Below are positions 33,341 to 41,527 of a stretch of DNA of 64,000 nucleotides, one piece after another. The DNA is from Hyphomonadaceae bacterium (GTDB lineage Bacteria > Pseudomonadota > Alphaproteobacteria > Caulobacterales > Hyphomonadaceae). A model generated the notes under the pieces. It was not told the DNA's origin, ran no database searches, and saw nothing but the letters and a program-made list of their open reading frames with translations. The number at the start of each line of letters is the position of its first letter. Position 1 is the stretch's first letter. A program made the translations under genes and the position numbers. The stretch lies in the NCBI GenBank assembly GCA_028285145.1, contig JANQQC010000062.1, positions 119,478 through 183,477 of the forward strand, in the 5' to 3' direction.

Positions 33341-33934
33341 TCAGAACCGGCGATAAGGCTGCATTAGCGCCGCAACGCCCTGCGGCAACTCTTTCGGCGC
33401 ACCCGTCAGGATTACGGCCTCGCGATGACGGTAATAGTGGCCGACCAGCAAAAGCAGGGCATGCCGGACGCTGGCAGGAACATGCCCAGCGGTCGCGCCA
33501 TAGCCGACGGCGTATTCAATCTTCACCGCGTCCTGACGCGCAATAACATCGGTCGGCCAGCTCGCATCAGGCACCAAGCGAACATGCCCGCCAAGGTGAG
33601 ACGTGGCGACGTAGTAATCAGAGCCGGGCACAGTTTGCTCAGCGCCCGCGCCGTCCATATAGGTGATCGCCTGAATGGACGTGACGGGGGCCATGGTCAA
33701 CACATCGGTCGCGCACGGAAAGGCGGGCCTGACATCCTGCCAGACCTGATCAATCCAGCCCTGACGGTAGACGGTCTCCGGGCCACTCAGCGCGCTTTCA
33801 GCAACCGCGCCGAGGGCCTCGAGATACTCATTGTCCAGATCATGCTCGACCTCGCACTGCTTTTTGAGCTCGGCCAGCGTCCAGAGCGAAGTGTCTGGCG
33901 CGGTGACGAGCGAGGCGTGAACAGCGACCGACAT
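33341..33934 (-). CDS. Head-tail connector protein (gp6 / phiE125 gp8-like)
   Basis: A 197-residue protein. LWTLAELKKQCEVEHDLDNEYLEAL is the usual N-terminal helix of this family, and VTSIQAITYMDGAG and VKIEYAVGYGATAGHVPASVRHALLLLVGHYYRHRE are its hallmark strands and helix. It forms the ring below the portal. It begins 10 bp after the gene carrying palindrome copy 3. Confidence 0.87.
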   Translation of the reverse strand: MSVAVHASLVTAPDTSLWTLAELKKQCEVEHDLDNEYLEALGAVAESALSGPETVYRQGWIDQVWQDVRPAFPCATDVLTMAPVTSIQAITYMDGAGAEQTVPGSDYYVATSHLGGHVRLVPDASWPTDVIARQDAVKIEYAVGYGATAGHVPASVRHALLLLVGHYYRHREAVILTGAPKELPQGVAALMQPYRRF

Positions 33935-33944
33935 CAGGGCGGGC

Positions 33945-34415
33945 CTAGCCTACGTTTGGCGCACCGGGTGCGTCAGCCTTGCCATCACCTTCGGCGGCGG
34001 TTTTCTTGTCGCCACCGTCCGCATTCTCTGAGTCGGCTTTGCCATCGGCATCAGCGGCAGGCTTCTTGTTCTCGGCGGCCTGCTTGCCGCCACCCTCGCT
34101 ACCTTTCGACCCGGCTTTGCCGCCGGAAGCTTTGCCGTTGCCCTCGCCGCTCTCGCCTTCTTTCTTGTTGGCGGGCGCATCGGTGCCCCCGGGCCCATCA
34201 TCGGCCTCAGGCTTGGCGCGGCTCGCCTTCAGAACAGGATCGTTCTCGAGACGCTTGTCCCAAGCCTCGAGGTCGTCTTTATTGGCGACGCGCCAGCTCG
34301 GATGCTTTTTCAGCGCCTCGAATTCACGATCGTCACGCGCCTCGCGGGGCTCGCCAGTTGTGAACTCGCCGACCGTCGTGAGCACGGGCCGGGTCGCAAT
34401 TAGAATTCTGGCCAT
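33945..34415 (-). CDS. Phage protein with long low-complexity tail
   Basis: About 156 residues from the ATG at 34415, behind GGAGG. The first 70 residues (MARILIATRPVLTTVGEF and DREFEALKKHPSWRVANKD) look folded. The remainder is a Gly/Lys/Glu/Asp/Ala-rich disordered tail that ends DAPGAPNVG. Small genes between capsid and connector genes often encode head fibres or assembly factors, but none is recognised. The last codons contain palindrome copy 3. Confidence 0.65.
   Translation of the reverse strand: MARILIATRPVLTTVGEFTTGEPREARDDREFEALKKHPSWRVANKDDLEAWDKRLENDPVLKASRAKPEADDGPGGTDAPANKKEGESGEGNGKASGGKAGSKGSEGGGKQAAENKKPAADADGKADSENADGGDKKTAAEGDGKADAPGAPNVG
33958..33974 (-). repeat. Dispersed 17-bp palindrome, copy 3
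   Basis: One mismatch from the consensus (GACGCACCCGGTGCGCC read leftward). It lies 13 bp before the stop codon of the low-complexity protein and 24 bp before the next start, again at a gene boundary and with a central C in the sense strand. Confidence 0.65.
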
Positions 34416-34443
34416 GATCTCGGCCTCCATTCAGTCGTTTGAA

Positions 34444-34475
34444 AGAAAAGCGCACGCCGGGTCATCCGGCGGGCG
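34444..34475 (-). terminator. Terminator after the major capsid gene
   Basis: Read leftward, a 10-bp stem with one mismatch (CGCCCGCCGG against CCGGCGTGCG) is followed by TTTTC. It would enrich capsid mRNA relative to the connector and tail genes downstream, as is common after phage capsid genes. Confidence 0.72.
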
Positions 34476-34498
34476 TTTACCTGCCTGCGCTTAGCGCT

Positions 34499-35815
34499 TT
34501 ACGCGTTGAGTGCGGCTTTGGCGGCGGTGAACGTGCCTGTCGCCATGGCGTCGCCACGATAGATCGCCAGCGCGAGCCGCTTCTCAGCCAGCACCGTGAT
34601 CAAGTTCTTGACGAAATTGTCGCGGTCCTCAGTGGACAGCGCAACCGTCGTATCCATCCGATCAAAGATTTGCGCGGCCTGCGCAAACGCCCCGCTCAGG
34701 AACTGATCGGAGTCCATTGCGTTCGTTGCGGCGACGGGCAGATTCCATAGGTTGGCACCCGTCTGACCACTGGGATTGCCGATGATGTAGAGGCCTTCCG
34801 TGGTCTTGGTTAGCTCAATTAGCGCCCAGTCAATTGGATTGAGCACAAAACCCGAAGCCATGTACTCATTCACCGTGGCCTGCAGGGCTGCGACACGCAG
34901 AACGTCGATATTTGTCACGTTGCTCAGCGCCGCGACAACACTTGCCGGCGCATTGAACGCCGACGCGGCCGTCACGAGGCCTTCAAGGTTGGTGCCGGTG
35001 CCGTCGCCTTTGAGCAGCTGCAACTCTTCCTGATAGAGCAGGCCATATCGCAAGCGGGAGTCGATCTGACTCTGCAATCCCGCCGCATCGTCCAATGCCT
35101 GCTGGGAGACGTGAATCCAATGCGCCATGGTGCGCACCTTGGCGTCAGCCAACTCATAAGTGATGTCGGACTCAGGCTTGAGCGCGCCCTCGGCCGACTG
35201 CATGCCGGCATTATTGGTGAAGACCAGCTCGCGCACGAATTCGACCGCATTGGATGTCGTCGTGCCCTGCGCAAGCATCTGGCGAACGGTCATCGTGCGA
35301 TTGGGCGGCAGAATGACGCCCGGTAGGCGTTGCGGATCGATCATCGCCCCGGCCGAGGCGTCGAGAGACGTAATGGATTTCATGCCGCCCGGATCATCGA
35401 TCTTGATCTCGATCCGACCGCCCTTGAATTCCTTCACGCGGTCATCGGCGACAACCTGCTGACCGAGCGACTTCACTTGATCGGGCTCATTCGGCCCGGC
35501 GCGCAGTGCTTTTTGCGCGAGGTCGTCCAGCTTCTCGCTGAGCTCCTTCATGGAGCCATTATACTCGCTGAGCTTTACATCGACGCCGTCTTTGAAATCC
35601 TGGAAGGACTTCGACTGATCGCCGGTGTCTGTTTTCAGCTTGGCGAGGTCCTCGTTGAACTCGTCATGCTTCTTCTTGATGTCGGTCGTGAGCGCCTTAA
35701 TCGCCTCAGCGACGTCAGGCGTGTTTGGATCCCCGCCATCATCCTTCTGGCCAAATAGAGCCGGACTGCCGGGAAGCCCGGCCACAATGGCCGCCTTGGT
35801 AAGTGTCGTTTGCAT
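34499..35815 (-). CDS. Major capsid protein, HK97 family
   Basis: A 438-residue protein. Residues 30-110 are a charged coiled coil (DIKKKHDEFNEDLAKLKTD), the delta or scaffolding region removed on maturation. The folded part has RTMTVRQMLAQGTTTSNAVEFV, MAHWIHVSQQALDDAAGLQSQID and GFVLNPIDWALIELTKT, typical N-arm, E-loop and P/A-domain blocks of HK97-fold capsids. It follows the prohead protease gene by 11 bp, and a terminator lies just after it. Confidence 0.93.
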   Translation of the reverse strand: MQTTLTKAAIVAGLPGSPALFGQKDDGGDPNTPDVAEAIKALTTDIKKKHDEFNEDLAKLKTDTGDQSKSFQDFKDGVDVKLSEYNGSMKELSEKLDDLAQKALRAGPNEPDQVKSLGQQVVADDRVKEFKGGRIEIKIDDPGGMKSITSLDASAGAMIDPQRLPGVILPPNRTMTVRQMLAQGTTTSNAVEFVRELVFTNNAGMQSAEGALKPESDITYELADAKVRTMAHWIHVSQQALDDAAGLQSQIDSRLRYGLLYQEELQLLKGDGTGTNLEGLVTAASAFNAPASVVAALSNVTNIDVLRVAALQATVNEYMASGFVLNPIDWALIELTKTTEGLYIIGNPSGQTGANLWNLPVAATNAMDSDQFLSGAFAQAAQIFDRMDTTVALSTEDRDNFVKNLITVLAEKRLALAIYRGDAMATGTFTAAKAALNA

Positions 35816-35826
35816 GGGAAACCCCT

Positions 35827-36543
35827 TTATGCGTGCTTGGTTTGAAAAACGCTCCGCAGGTCCTGCAGAGCATCGAGCGTCGCTTTCTCATCGCCGACGG
35901 GTTCCCCCTCGCCGGAATAGCCAGCATATCCGCCGCGACAGGTGCGGATGGCTTGGGCTTTCGACAGTCCTGCATCCCGCAAGAGCTGTTCGAATTCTCG
36001 TTTGTTCAGTGTGCCGCCATGGGCAAGCTTGGCCTTGATCGTCTCAATCCGGGCCTCGACATTCGCAGGAAACGTCACTGCGCTGATCTCACGCAGGGCG
36101 AGCTCTTTGAGCGTCCAGACGCCTGTTTCCTCATCGCGCGAATAGTCTTTCACCCAGTAGCCAATCGACAGACCGGAAACGATGCCCTCTTTGATCGCCG
36201 CCGCCGTTTCATCGGCGCGGCGGATTTTGCCGACGAGTAGCTCGCCCTCAACCTTCAGGCCCTTCTCGTCTTCAGCGAGCGAGGTCCATTTTCCGATCGG
36301 CTCATCTGAGCGATGATTCCAGAGCATGGGCAGCGCGCGGCCGCCGGCTTCGATTTCTGCAATCGACTTGGCGAACGCGCCCGCTTCGACACGCTCATTG
36401 TAGCTGTCCACATTGTCGAAGACGGACGCATATCCAGTGACCGTGCGGCCATCATTGGATTCCTCAAGCTTGACCTCGAAATCCTTGAAGTTGACGCCGC
36501 TATCGATGCGCTTCACGCCCTCAGCTTGCTGCAGGTTGAGCAT
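35827..36543 (-). CDS. HK97-family prohead protease
   Basis: About 238 residues from the ATG at 36543. GRTVTGYASVFDNVD begins the domain. LPMLWNHRSDEPIGKW holds the catalytic histidine and IVSGLSIGYWV the serine, and LREISAVTFPANVEA carries the acidic residue. It cleaves the capsid delta region during maturation. The C-terminal 60 residues are probably themselves processed. It overlaps the end of the portal gene by 23 bp. Confidence 0.92.
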   Translation of the reverse strand: MLNLQQAEGVKRIDSGVNFKDFEVKLEESNDGRTVTGYASVFDNVDSYNERVEAGAFAKSIAEIEAGGRALPMLWNHRSDEPIGKWTSLAEDEKGLKVEGELLVGKIRRADETAAAIKEGIVSGLSIGYWVKDYSRDEETGVWTLKELALREISAVTFPANVEARIETIKAKLAHGGTLNKREFEQLLRDAGLSKAQAIRTCRGGYAGYSGEGEPVGDEKATLDALQDLRSVFQTKHA

Positions 36544-37732
36544 TGGGGTCTCCCGTCGAAGTTGGAACCATCTGTTGCTGCATGCGCAGCTCGTCGCCGC
36601 CCTCTTTCGGCGGCAGCCCGCGACGTGCGCGAACTTCGTTCTGTGTCTCGATGCCGGAGCGAACACTGCGCTCGTCATTTGCTGCTTGCGTAGTGCTATC
36701 GCCGGCATACAGAGCCTCGAGCGGCATGCGCGGCTCAAGGCGGCGGCGCTCGGCCGGACTCATCAGCTGCCGCTCTACTTCGCCAGTGATCCGGGCCGTA
36801 TGCGGCTGCAATGTGAGCATCCCATAAGCTCGAAATTGCTCGTTGAGCCCCGTTCCCCAGTTTGAGCTCGAGCTTGTGTAGCCGGCGATCCACGGCGGCG
36901 TCCCGAACCAGCGGCACACCTCCTCGACCCCAAACTGCATGCTTTCCAGCAGCTGCGCATCGGCCGGCGTCAGGGTCAGCGGCTGAACGTCGAAGTCCGC
37001 CTCGAGCACCATAGCGCCGCCGGCGTTCCCGGCACCCACAAAGCCCTCAATGATGCTCTCTTTGACTTGCTCGCGCTGCGCGTCATTCAGCACCTTGCCG
37101 GTCTTCAACACCATGCTCGGCCGCACGCCCTTACGGTAGAGGTTCGATTGATGGCGCTCGAGCGCAAGTAGCCGACCGAACGTCTGGCGCGCATACGAAA
37201 TGACGCTCATGCCGCAGTCCGGGTTTTCACCAAAGCCGGGAATGAAGAACACGTCGGCTTCCGTGTATGTGCCTTTCCGAGGGCCGCTTTGCACGATGAA
37301 CTCCCGCGCCCCTCTCTCCGTCCGCCGGCAGTAGGTCTCCGGATGAGGCGGCAGCGGCTCTAGACCAACGACGTCTTCACCAACCTTCAAACGCAACGAA
37401 TAGTGATTGCCGCGCAGCACAAGCTGCAGCACAACAGTTTCCCAATACTTCTGGGCTGGCTGATCCGCATTTGGTTGCCCACCGAGCAGGCGTGAGAGGT
37501 GATGATCCGGAAGCGGCGTCACGGCGCTGCCGTTAACCTCGACCATCTGGAACGGCAGCGAGCTGATGCTTTCGGCAATCTTGCGCGAACACGCATAGGC
37601 CGCGCCAATCTGCATGACCGTGTCCATGTTGACCGTCTCACCGGCATGCGATCCACCGCCAAAGAACTGCGAAAAGAAATCACCATCGACGAGCGAGATG
37701 CGCTTGCCGCGCCACAGATCGAACAGCCCCAT
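36521..37732 (-). CDS. Portal protein, HK97 family
   Basis: A 403-residue protein. MQIGAAYACSRKIAESISSLPF near residue 40, VVLQLVLRGNHYSLRL near 110 and GVEEVCRWFGTPPWIAGYT near 270 are classical blocks of the phage portal family. It forms the dodecameric ring through which DNA is pumped. It shares a 1-bp stop-start overlap with the large terminase gene. Confidence 0.93.
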   Translation of the reverse strand: MGLFDLWRGKRISLVDGDFFSQFFGGGSHAGETVNMDTVMQIGAAYACSRKIAESISSLPFQMVEVNGSAVTPLPDHHLSRLLGGQPNADQPAQKYWETVVLQLVLRGNHYSLRLKVGEDVVGLEPLPPHPETYCRRTERGAREFIVQSGPRKGTYTEADVFFIPGFGENPDCGMSVISYARQTFGRLLALERHQSNLYRKGVRPSMVLKTGKVLNDAQREQVKESIIEGFVGAGNAGGAMVLEADFDVQPLTLTPADAQLLESMQFGVEEVCRWFGTPPWIAGYTSSSSNWGTGLNEQFRAYGMLTLQPHTARITGEVERQLMSPAERRRLEPRMPLEALYAGDSTTQAANDERSVRSGIETQNEVRARRGLPPKEGGDELRMQQQMVPTSTGDPNAQPAAS

Positions 37733-39528
37733 CAGCCGGACACCACGATTGGGTTCGCAAGAAACCCGTCGATTGATTCCTCTTGATCCCCGCCCATAGC
37801 GACGGCTAGCGCGTTGATCGCGCCGATGACGCCGTCAATCTTGCCGCCAGACTTCCCCTTGTGAGGCCGATATTCGCCGTTCGAATTGTGAACGACGACG
37901 GTGTTCCCGACATTCCAACCCATGATCTCATGGCCTCCATGTTTGAGCTCGCCGGCGAAGATCATGCGCTCCAACTCAACGGTTGGATGCGCCAGCGTCG
38001 TGATTGTCTGAGGAACCTCAACACATGGCACACCGTCATCCTCGATGTGCTGGATCATCTGATGAGCAAGATGCGCATCGAAGCCGAGACCGAGGATATT
38101 GAAGTGCTTGCCGAGCGCCTTGATGTCGTCCTCGATGACATCGAAGTCGGTCGTGTTTCCGGGCGTCGCCTTCATCAGGCCCCGCTCGGTCCAGTCGCGA
38201 TATGAGACACCGTCAGCATCCTCACGCGCCTTAATGTTGTCTTCCGGGCACCAAAAGCTGCAGCCGAGCAGCCAGTGATCCGGCAACACAGGATTGCCCG
38301 GCGGAAACAGTAGACCCAGCGCCGACAGGTCCCATTTCAGAGCCAGGTCGAGACCCGCATAGCAGTCAGCGCCCGCAAGCGCGGAGAAGTCGATATCGGC
38401 TTTCGCCTCATCCCACGTCTCTGACCTGATCCACGCAGACAGCGTGTCCGTCCACATATTGAGGCGCAGGCGTTTGAACGTGTTTTCTTCCGCTGGCCGG
38501 CCAAGCGCCTTGCGAAAGGCCTTGTCCAGCGCCGACACTTTCGGCGCGCCATACGCCATCCCCGGATTAGCCAGTGGCCAAAGCGTCCGGTCCTTCCAGT
38601 CCGCACCGGCCGGCAAGGTGTAGATCCGAACGTAGAGCTCAGGCTGGTAGGCATGTCCGGCGGCAACCTGCTTGGCGCGCTTGTGAAGCTCGCCGCACAA
38701 CGAAAACAGGTCATGCCCGGCAGTCGTTATGAACAAAAACAGCGGCTGCCGCCGCACGCCATCAGCTGAGGTTATCGCCTCATACTGGTCGCGCTTTTTC
38801 CACTCATGGACCTCATCGCCGACCGCGCCGGAAGGATTGAGCCCATGCTGATTCTTGGTGCCGAGGCATTCGAACTTGGAGTCCGTAAGCCCATGCGCCA
38901 TGAGGAACTTGGTGACATCGATCTCGTCATCAAGCGCAGGCTTGAGACGAACCATCGCTTTGGCGTCAGCAAAAACGAGTGCGGCCTGATCGCGGCTACC
39001 TGCCACTGAGTAGACTTCCGCCGCTGGCTCGCGATCGCCACAGAACAGATAGAGAGCGATCGCAGCGGCAAGCGTAGACTTGCCGTTCTTGCGCGCGATC
39101 TCGATCCACACCTCGGTGAACCGTCGCACTCCGTCCGCATCTTTCCAGCCAAACAACTGGCGCACGATCTTGCGCTGCCATCGGTCAAGCTTGAATGGTT
39201 TGCCGCGCCACTCGCCCTTTTTGTGAACGCAGTAATGCTCAATCCAGCGAACAACGCGATCGCCCGCATAGCGATCGAAGTACCAGACCCCGCCATGGTC
39301 ATCGACGAAGCCGCGAACCTTGAACCACCGCCGCAGACCCTCAACCTCAGCGTCGATCGCTGTAAGCTCGATTTCGCCGACCTGCCGCGCGGCCAGACGG
39401 GCTCGTCGCGCTTTCAGCTCCGCGATCTTGTGATGGACCTCAGCATGTTCGGCCGCCCACTGGCGGCCAGCCTCAGTTGAAAGCGGCCGGGCTTGTTGGC
39501 CGGCCTGCTTCAGCAGCGCCTCCGCCAT
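37732..39528 (-). CDS. terL: Terminase large subunit
   Basis: A 598-residue packaging motor. FKLDRWQRKIVRQLFGWKD precedes the ATPase. EIARKNGKSTLAAAIALYLF is a Walker A-like loop, SGAVGDEVHEWKKRD the Walker B region, and LFITTAGHD the coupling motif. The C-terminal nuclease domain has CYAGLDLALKWDLSALGLLF with its first catalytic aspartate. It packages DNA into the prohead and cuts concatemers. It overlaps the small subunit gene by 56 bp, so a start a little downstream is possible. Confidence 0.93.
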   Translation of the reverse strand: MAEALLKQAGQQARPLSTEAGRQWAAEHAEVHHKIAELKARRARLAARQVGEIELTAIDAEVEGLRRWFKVRGFVDDHGGVWYFDRYAGDRVVRWIEHYCVHKKGEWRGKPFKLDRWQRKIVRQLFGWKDADGVRRFTEVWIEIARKNGKSTLAAAIALYLFCGDREPAAEVYSVAGSRDQAALVFADAKAMVRLKPALDDEIDVTKFLMAHGLTDSKFECLGTKNQHGLNPSGAVGDEVHEWKKRDQYEAITSADGVRRQPLFLFITTAGHDLFSLCGELHKRAKQVAAGHAYQPELYVRIYTLPAGADWKDRTLWPLANPGMAYGAPKVSALDKAFRKALGRPAEENTFKRLRLNMWTDTLSAWIRSETWDEAKADIDFSALAGADCYAGLDLALKWDLSALGLLFPPGNPVLPDHWLLGCSFWCPEDNIKAREDADGVSYRDWTERGLMKATPGNTTDFDVIEDDIKALGKHFNILGLGFDAHLAHQMIQHIEDDGVPCVEVPQTITTLAHPTVELERMIFAGELKHGGHEIMGWNVGNTVVVHNSNGEYRPHKGKSGGKIDGVIGAINALAVAMGGDQEESIDGFLANPIVVSG

Positions 39529-39973
39529 CGTTTTCGGAGTTGAACAGGTCGCCAGCGCCGCTACCGCCGAGACCTTTCATGACAAGGTTGGCGCGAGCCA
39601 GCGGGCTGCGCGCGAAACGATCCTCGAGCTGGCGAAGCTCAGGGAGGATTTTGTACTGATGCGCCGCCGCCGGATGGATGCGTTTCATCGTGGTGAGCTG
39701 GCCTTTGACGTGCTGATGCGTCGTCGGGACGTCCTGATAGCGGCCGCCATCACCCATGATGACCTCGGCCTCCCAATACGATCCGACGAGCTGGCAGTAT
39801 CGCATCCAGCCCGTCCGGTCGGTCGCCTTCAGCCGTCCGGCCCGCATCATGGCCGGCGTCTCGGACAGCCAGACCTTGCGGCCATACTCATCAAGTTCCT
39901 CGGGCACCCCGTCACCGAGATCAGCCTCAATCACAGGCACATCGTCAGTCGGGAGATCGTCATCCATGCTCAT
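39473..39973 (-). CDS. terS: Terminase small subunit, P27-like
   Basis: About 166 residues from the ATG at 39973, which has GGAGG 9 bp upstream. The open frame continues far upstream without a plausible start. RKVWLSETPAMMRAGRLKATDRTGWMRYCQL is the helical DNA-binding block of P27-type small terminases, and the C-terminus (RFARSPLARANLVMKGLGGSGAGDLFN) fits. It recognises the packaging start and loads the large subunit. Confidence 0.82.
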   Translation of the reverse strand: MSMDDDLPTDDVPVIEADLGDGVPEELDEYGRKVWLSETPAMMRAGRLKATDRTGWMRYCQLVGSYWEAEVIMGDGGRYQDVPTTHQHVKGQLTTMKRIHPAAAHQYKILPELRQLEDRFARSPLARANLVMKGLGGSGAGDLFNSENDGGGAAEAGRPTSPAAFN

Positions 39974-40065
39974 GCTGACCTCCACAAAAAAAAATATCTC
40001 CGCAAAATCCCTTCGCAGAGAAAAATTGGTTGGTTCGCGGGTCTTGGGGGCCCCACCGCGAAGTT

Positions 40066-40533
40066 TCAGATACCCCCCCGAAGTGCTGCGCGCCACTCGT
40101 CGGCCTTGTCGGGATGAAGGCTGGCGAGGGTCGGGTATCCCAAACGGTCGGCCAGATCGTCGATTGCGATCTCTCCGCGCGCTTCGATGGCCTGCTTGTC
40201 CCGGTCGTGCCACAGCTTCCGGCACGGCAGCCAGAGCCGCCGCTCCCAGAACAGCCAGGACAGTCCGCAATGCGGATAGAGATGGTCAAGCACCTCAGCC
40301 GGCCGGGCGATGCCGTCCAGCTTCATCGACGGAATGCAGAGCGGTTCGCGCTGTAGCACCGTCGCCCGCGCTTTCCGCCACCGGCCGCCATAGCCGCGAG
40401 CGGCACTTGACCGCTTGCCATCCGCGCCGCGCGACTCGCCGTCGGCCTGCTCGCGAAACTGAGAAACCGTGACACGAGCCCGGCCCGATGGCCGCCGGCG
40501 CAATCGTTTGAGAGCCTTGGCCATGGCGTTCAC
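40066..40533 (-). CDS. HNH-like endonuclease, degenerate zinc site
   Basis: Up to 155 residues from a GTG at 40533 (an ATG at 40524 is equally plausible). RGYGGRWRKARATVLQREPLC opens like many phage HNH nucleases placed before the terminase. EVLDHLYPH, WERRLWLPCRKLWHDRDK and the final helix follow the HNH order. Only one cysteine of each usual CxxC pair remains, so the structural zinc may be missing. Such nucleases help terminase cut DNA in HK97-type phages. Activity is uncertain. Confidence 0.72.
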   Translation of the reverse strand: MNAMAKALKRLRRRPSGRARVTVSQFREQADGESRGADGKRSSAARGYGGRWRKARATVLQREPLCIPSMKLDGIARPAEVLDHLYPHCGLSWLFWERRLWLPCRKLWHDRDKQAIEARGEIAIDDLADRLGYPTLASLHPDKADEWRAALRGGI

Positions 40534-40541
40534 CGCTCACG

Positions 40542-40572
40542 AAAAAGGGCGGCCCGATCGCTCTGGCCGCCC
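40542..40572 (-). terminator. Terminator between replication genes and late genes
   Basis: Read leftward, GGGCGGCC and GGCCGCCC pair as an 8-bp stem with a 10-nt loop, followed by TTTTTC. It lies after the gene at 40637 and just before the HNH gene. Late expression would therefore need a promoter here or antitermination through this site. Confidence 0.85.
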
Positions 40573-40636
40573 GCTGTTCGCATTTCTGCAACGTAGGTTT
40601 GGTACGCCGATCTCAATCCCCGAGTCAAATCAGCCG

Positions 40637-41527
40637 TCAAAGCGCGCTCATGCCGAGCCGCCCCGCAACGGCGCAAAGCCCTGAGGCTAAAGCCTTTTTG
40701 ACATCATCTTGTTTGATCACCCGCTTCCCGGCAGGACCCGAATCACAAACCGCTGTCAGCGTCTCATTGTTGAGCACGATCCGCAGCGCTGCCCCAATGC
40801 ACCATGGCAGACAGCCAGCCGAGATCACACCGGCCCCGAAATCAGATAGCAGCGCCTCGCACTCCCGCTTGATGAGCACAGCCCCAAACACCTCGGTCGC
40901 CGTCGAGCCAGCGCGGCGCACAGGCTTCACAGGCTTGGGGTCGAAGGTCGGCGGCGGGTCAGCCTTCACTGTCTTGTCGCCCCGCTGCACATGCGTTCGC
41001 CGGCCCTTGCCCCACCGATCGAGCACACCCCGGCCGCCGATCTGCGTCGCCTCAGGGGCGGCCGGTATCTTGGAACCTAGCCGGGCCTGCATTTTCAGCC
41101 GCAGCGCCTCAGCGATTTCATAGTGCCAGTCGGTCAGCTCACCATCGCTGCGCAGGATGATGCCGGCCAGCCGATCCTTTGCGAAGCCAGCGCCCGCCTT
41201 GGCCTTCAGCCTCTCACGCGCCTCGGCCTTGGTGCGCTCCCGGGCCCGCTGCTCAGAGATCACCCGGCCGAGCTGGTCAGCCTCGTCATACAGCCCCGAT
41301 GCCTCAAGCCCGGCCCGGCGCTCGGTGAGGTCCTCGATCGAGCCGCGCCGATATCGGCCCCTGTCAGGCGTTTGCTCGTCGGCCGCCTCAGGCTGGGCAT
41401 CGTCATTGGCTGGCTGTGGCCGCTTCCAATTCTTCACCGCATCGGCCTGCTCTCGCACCTTGGCGATGTCATCGACGCTGAGACCAGCATCAGCAGCCGT
41501 GAGCGTGATCCTGCGCTTTCGGGGCAT
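40637..41527 (-). CDS. Phage protein of unknown function at the late-control position
   Basis: About 296 residues from the ATG at 41527, which shares a base with the stop of the replication gene. The N-terminal two thirds is highly charged. A C-terminal domain (about 210-296, ATEVFGAVLIKRECEALLSD, then AGCLPWCIGAALR and VIKQDDVKKALASGLC) has clustered cysteines. It is the last gene before a terminator and the late genes, the place of lambda Q. That suggests, but does not show, a late-gene activator or antiterminator. A helicase-loader role next to the initiator is an alternative. Confidence 0.6.
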   Translation of the reverse strand: MPRKRRITLTAADAGLSVDDIAKVREQADAVKNWKRPQPANDDAQPEAADEQTPDRGRYRRGSIEDLTERRAGLEASGLYDEADQLGRVISEQRARERTKAEARERLKAKAGAGFAKDRLAGIILRSDGELTDWHYEIAEALRLKMQARLGSKIPAAPEATQIGGRGVLDRWGKGRRTHVQRGDKTVKADPPPTFDPKPVKPVRRAGSTATEVFGAVLIKRECEALLSDFGAGVISAGCLPWCIGAALRIVLNNETLTAVCDSGPAGKRVIKQDDVKKALASGLCAVAGRLGMSAL

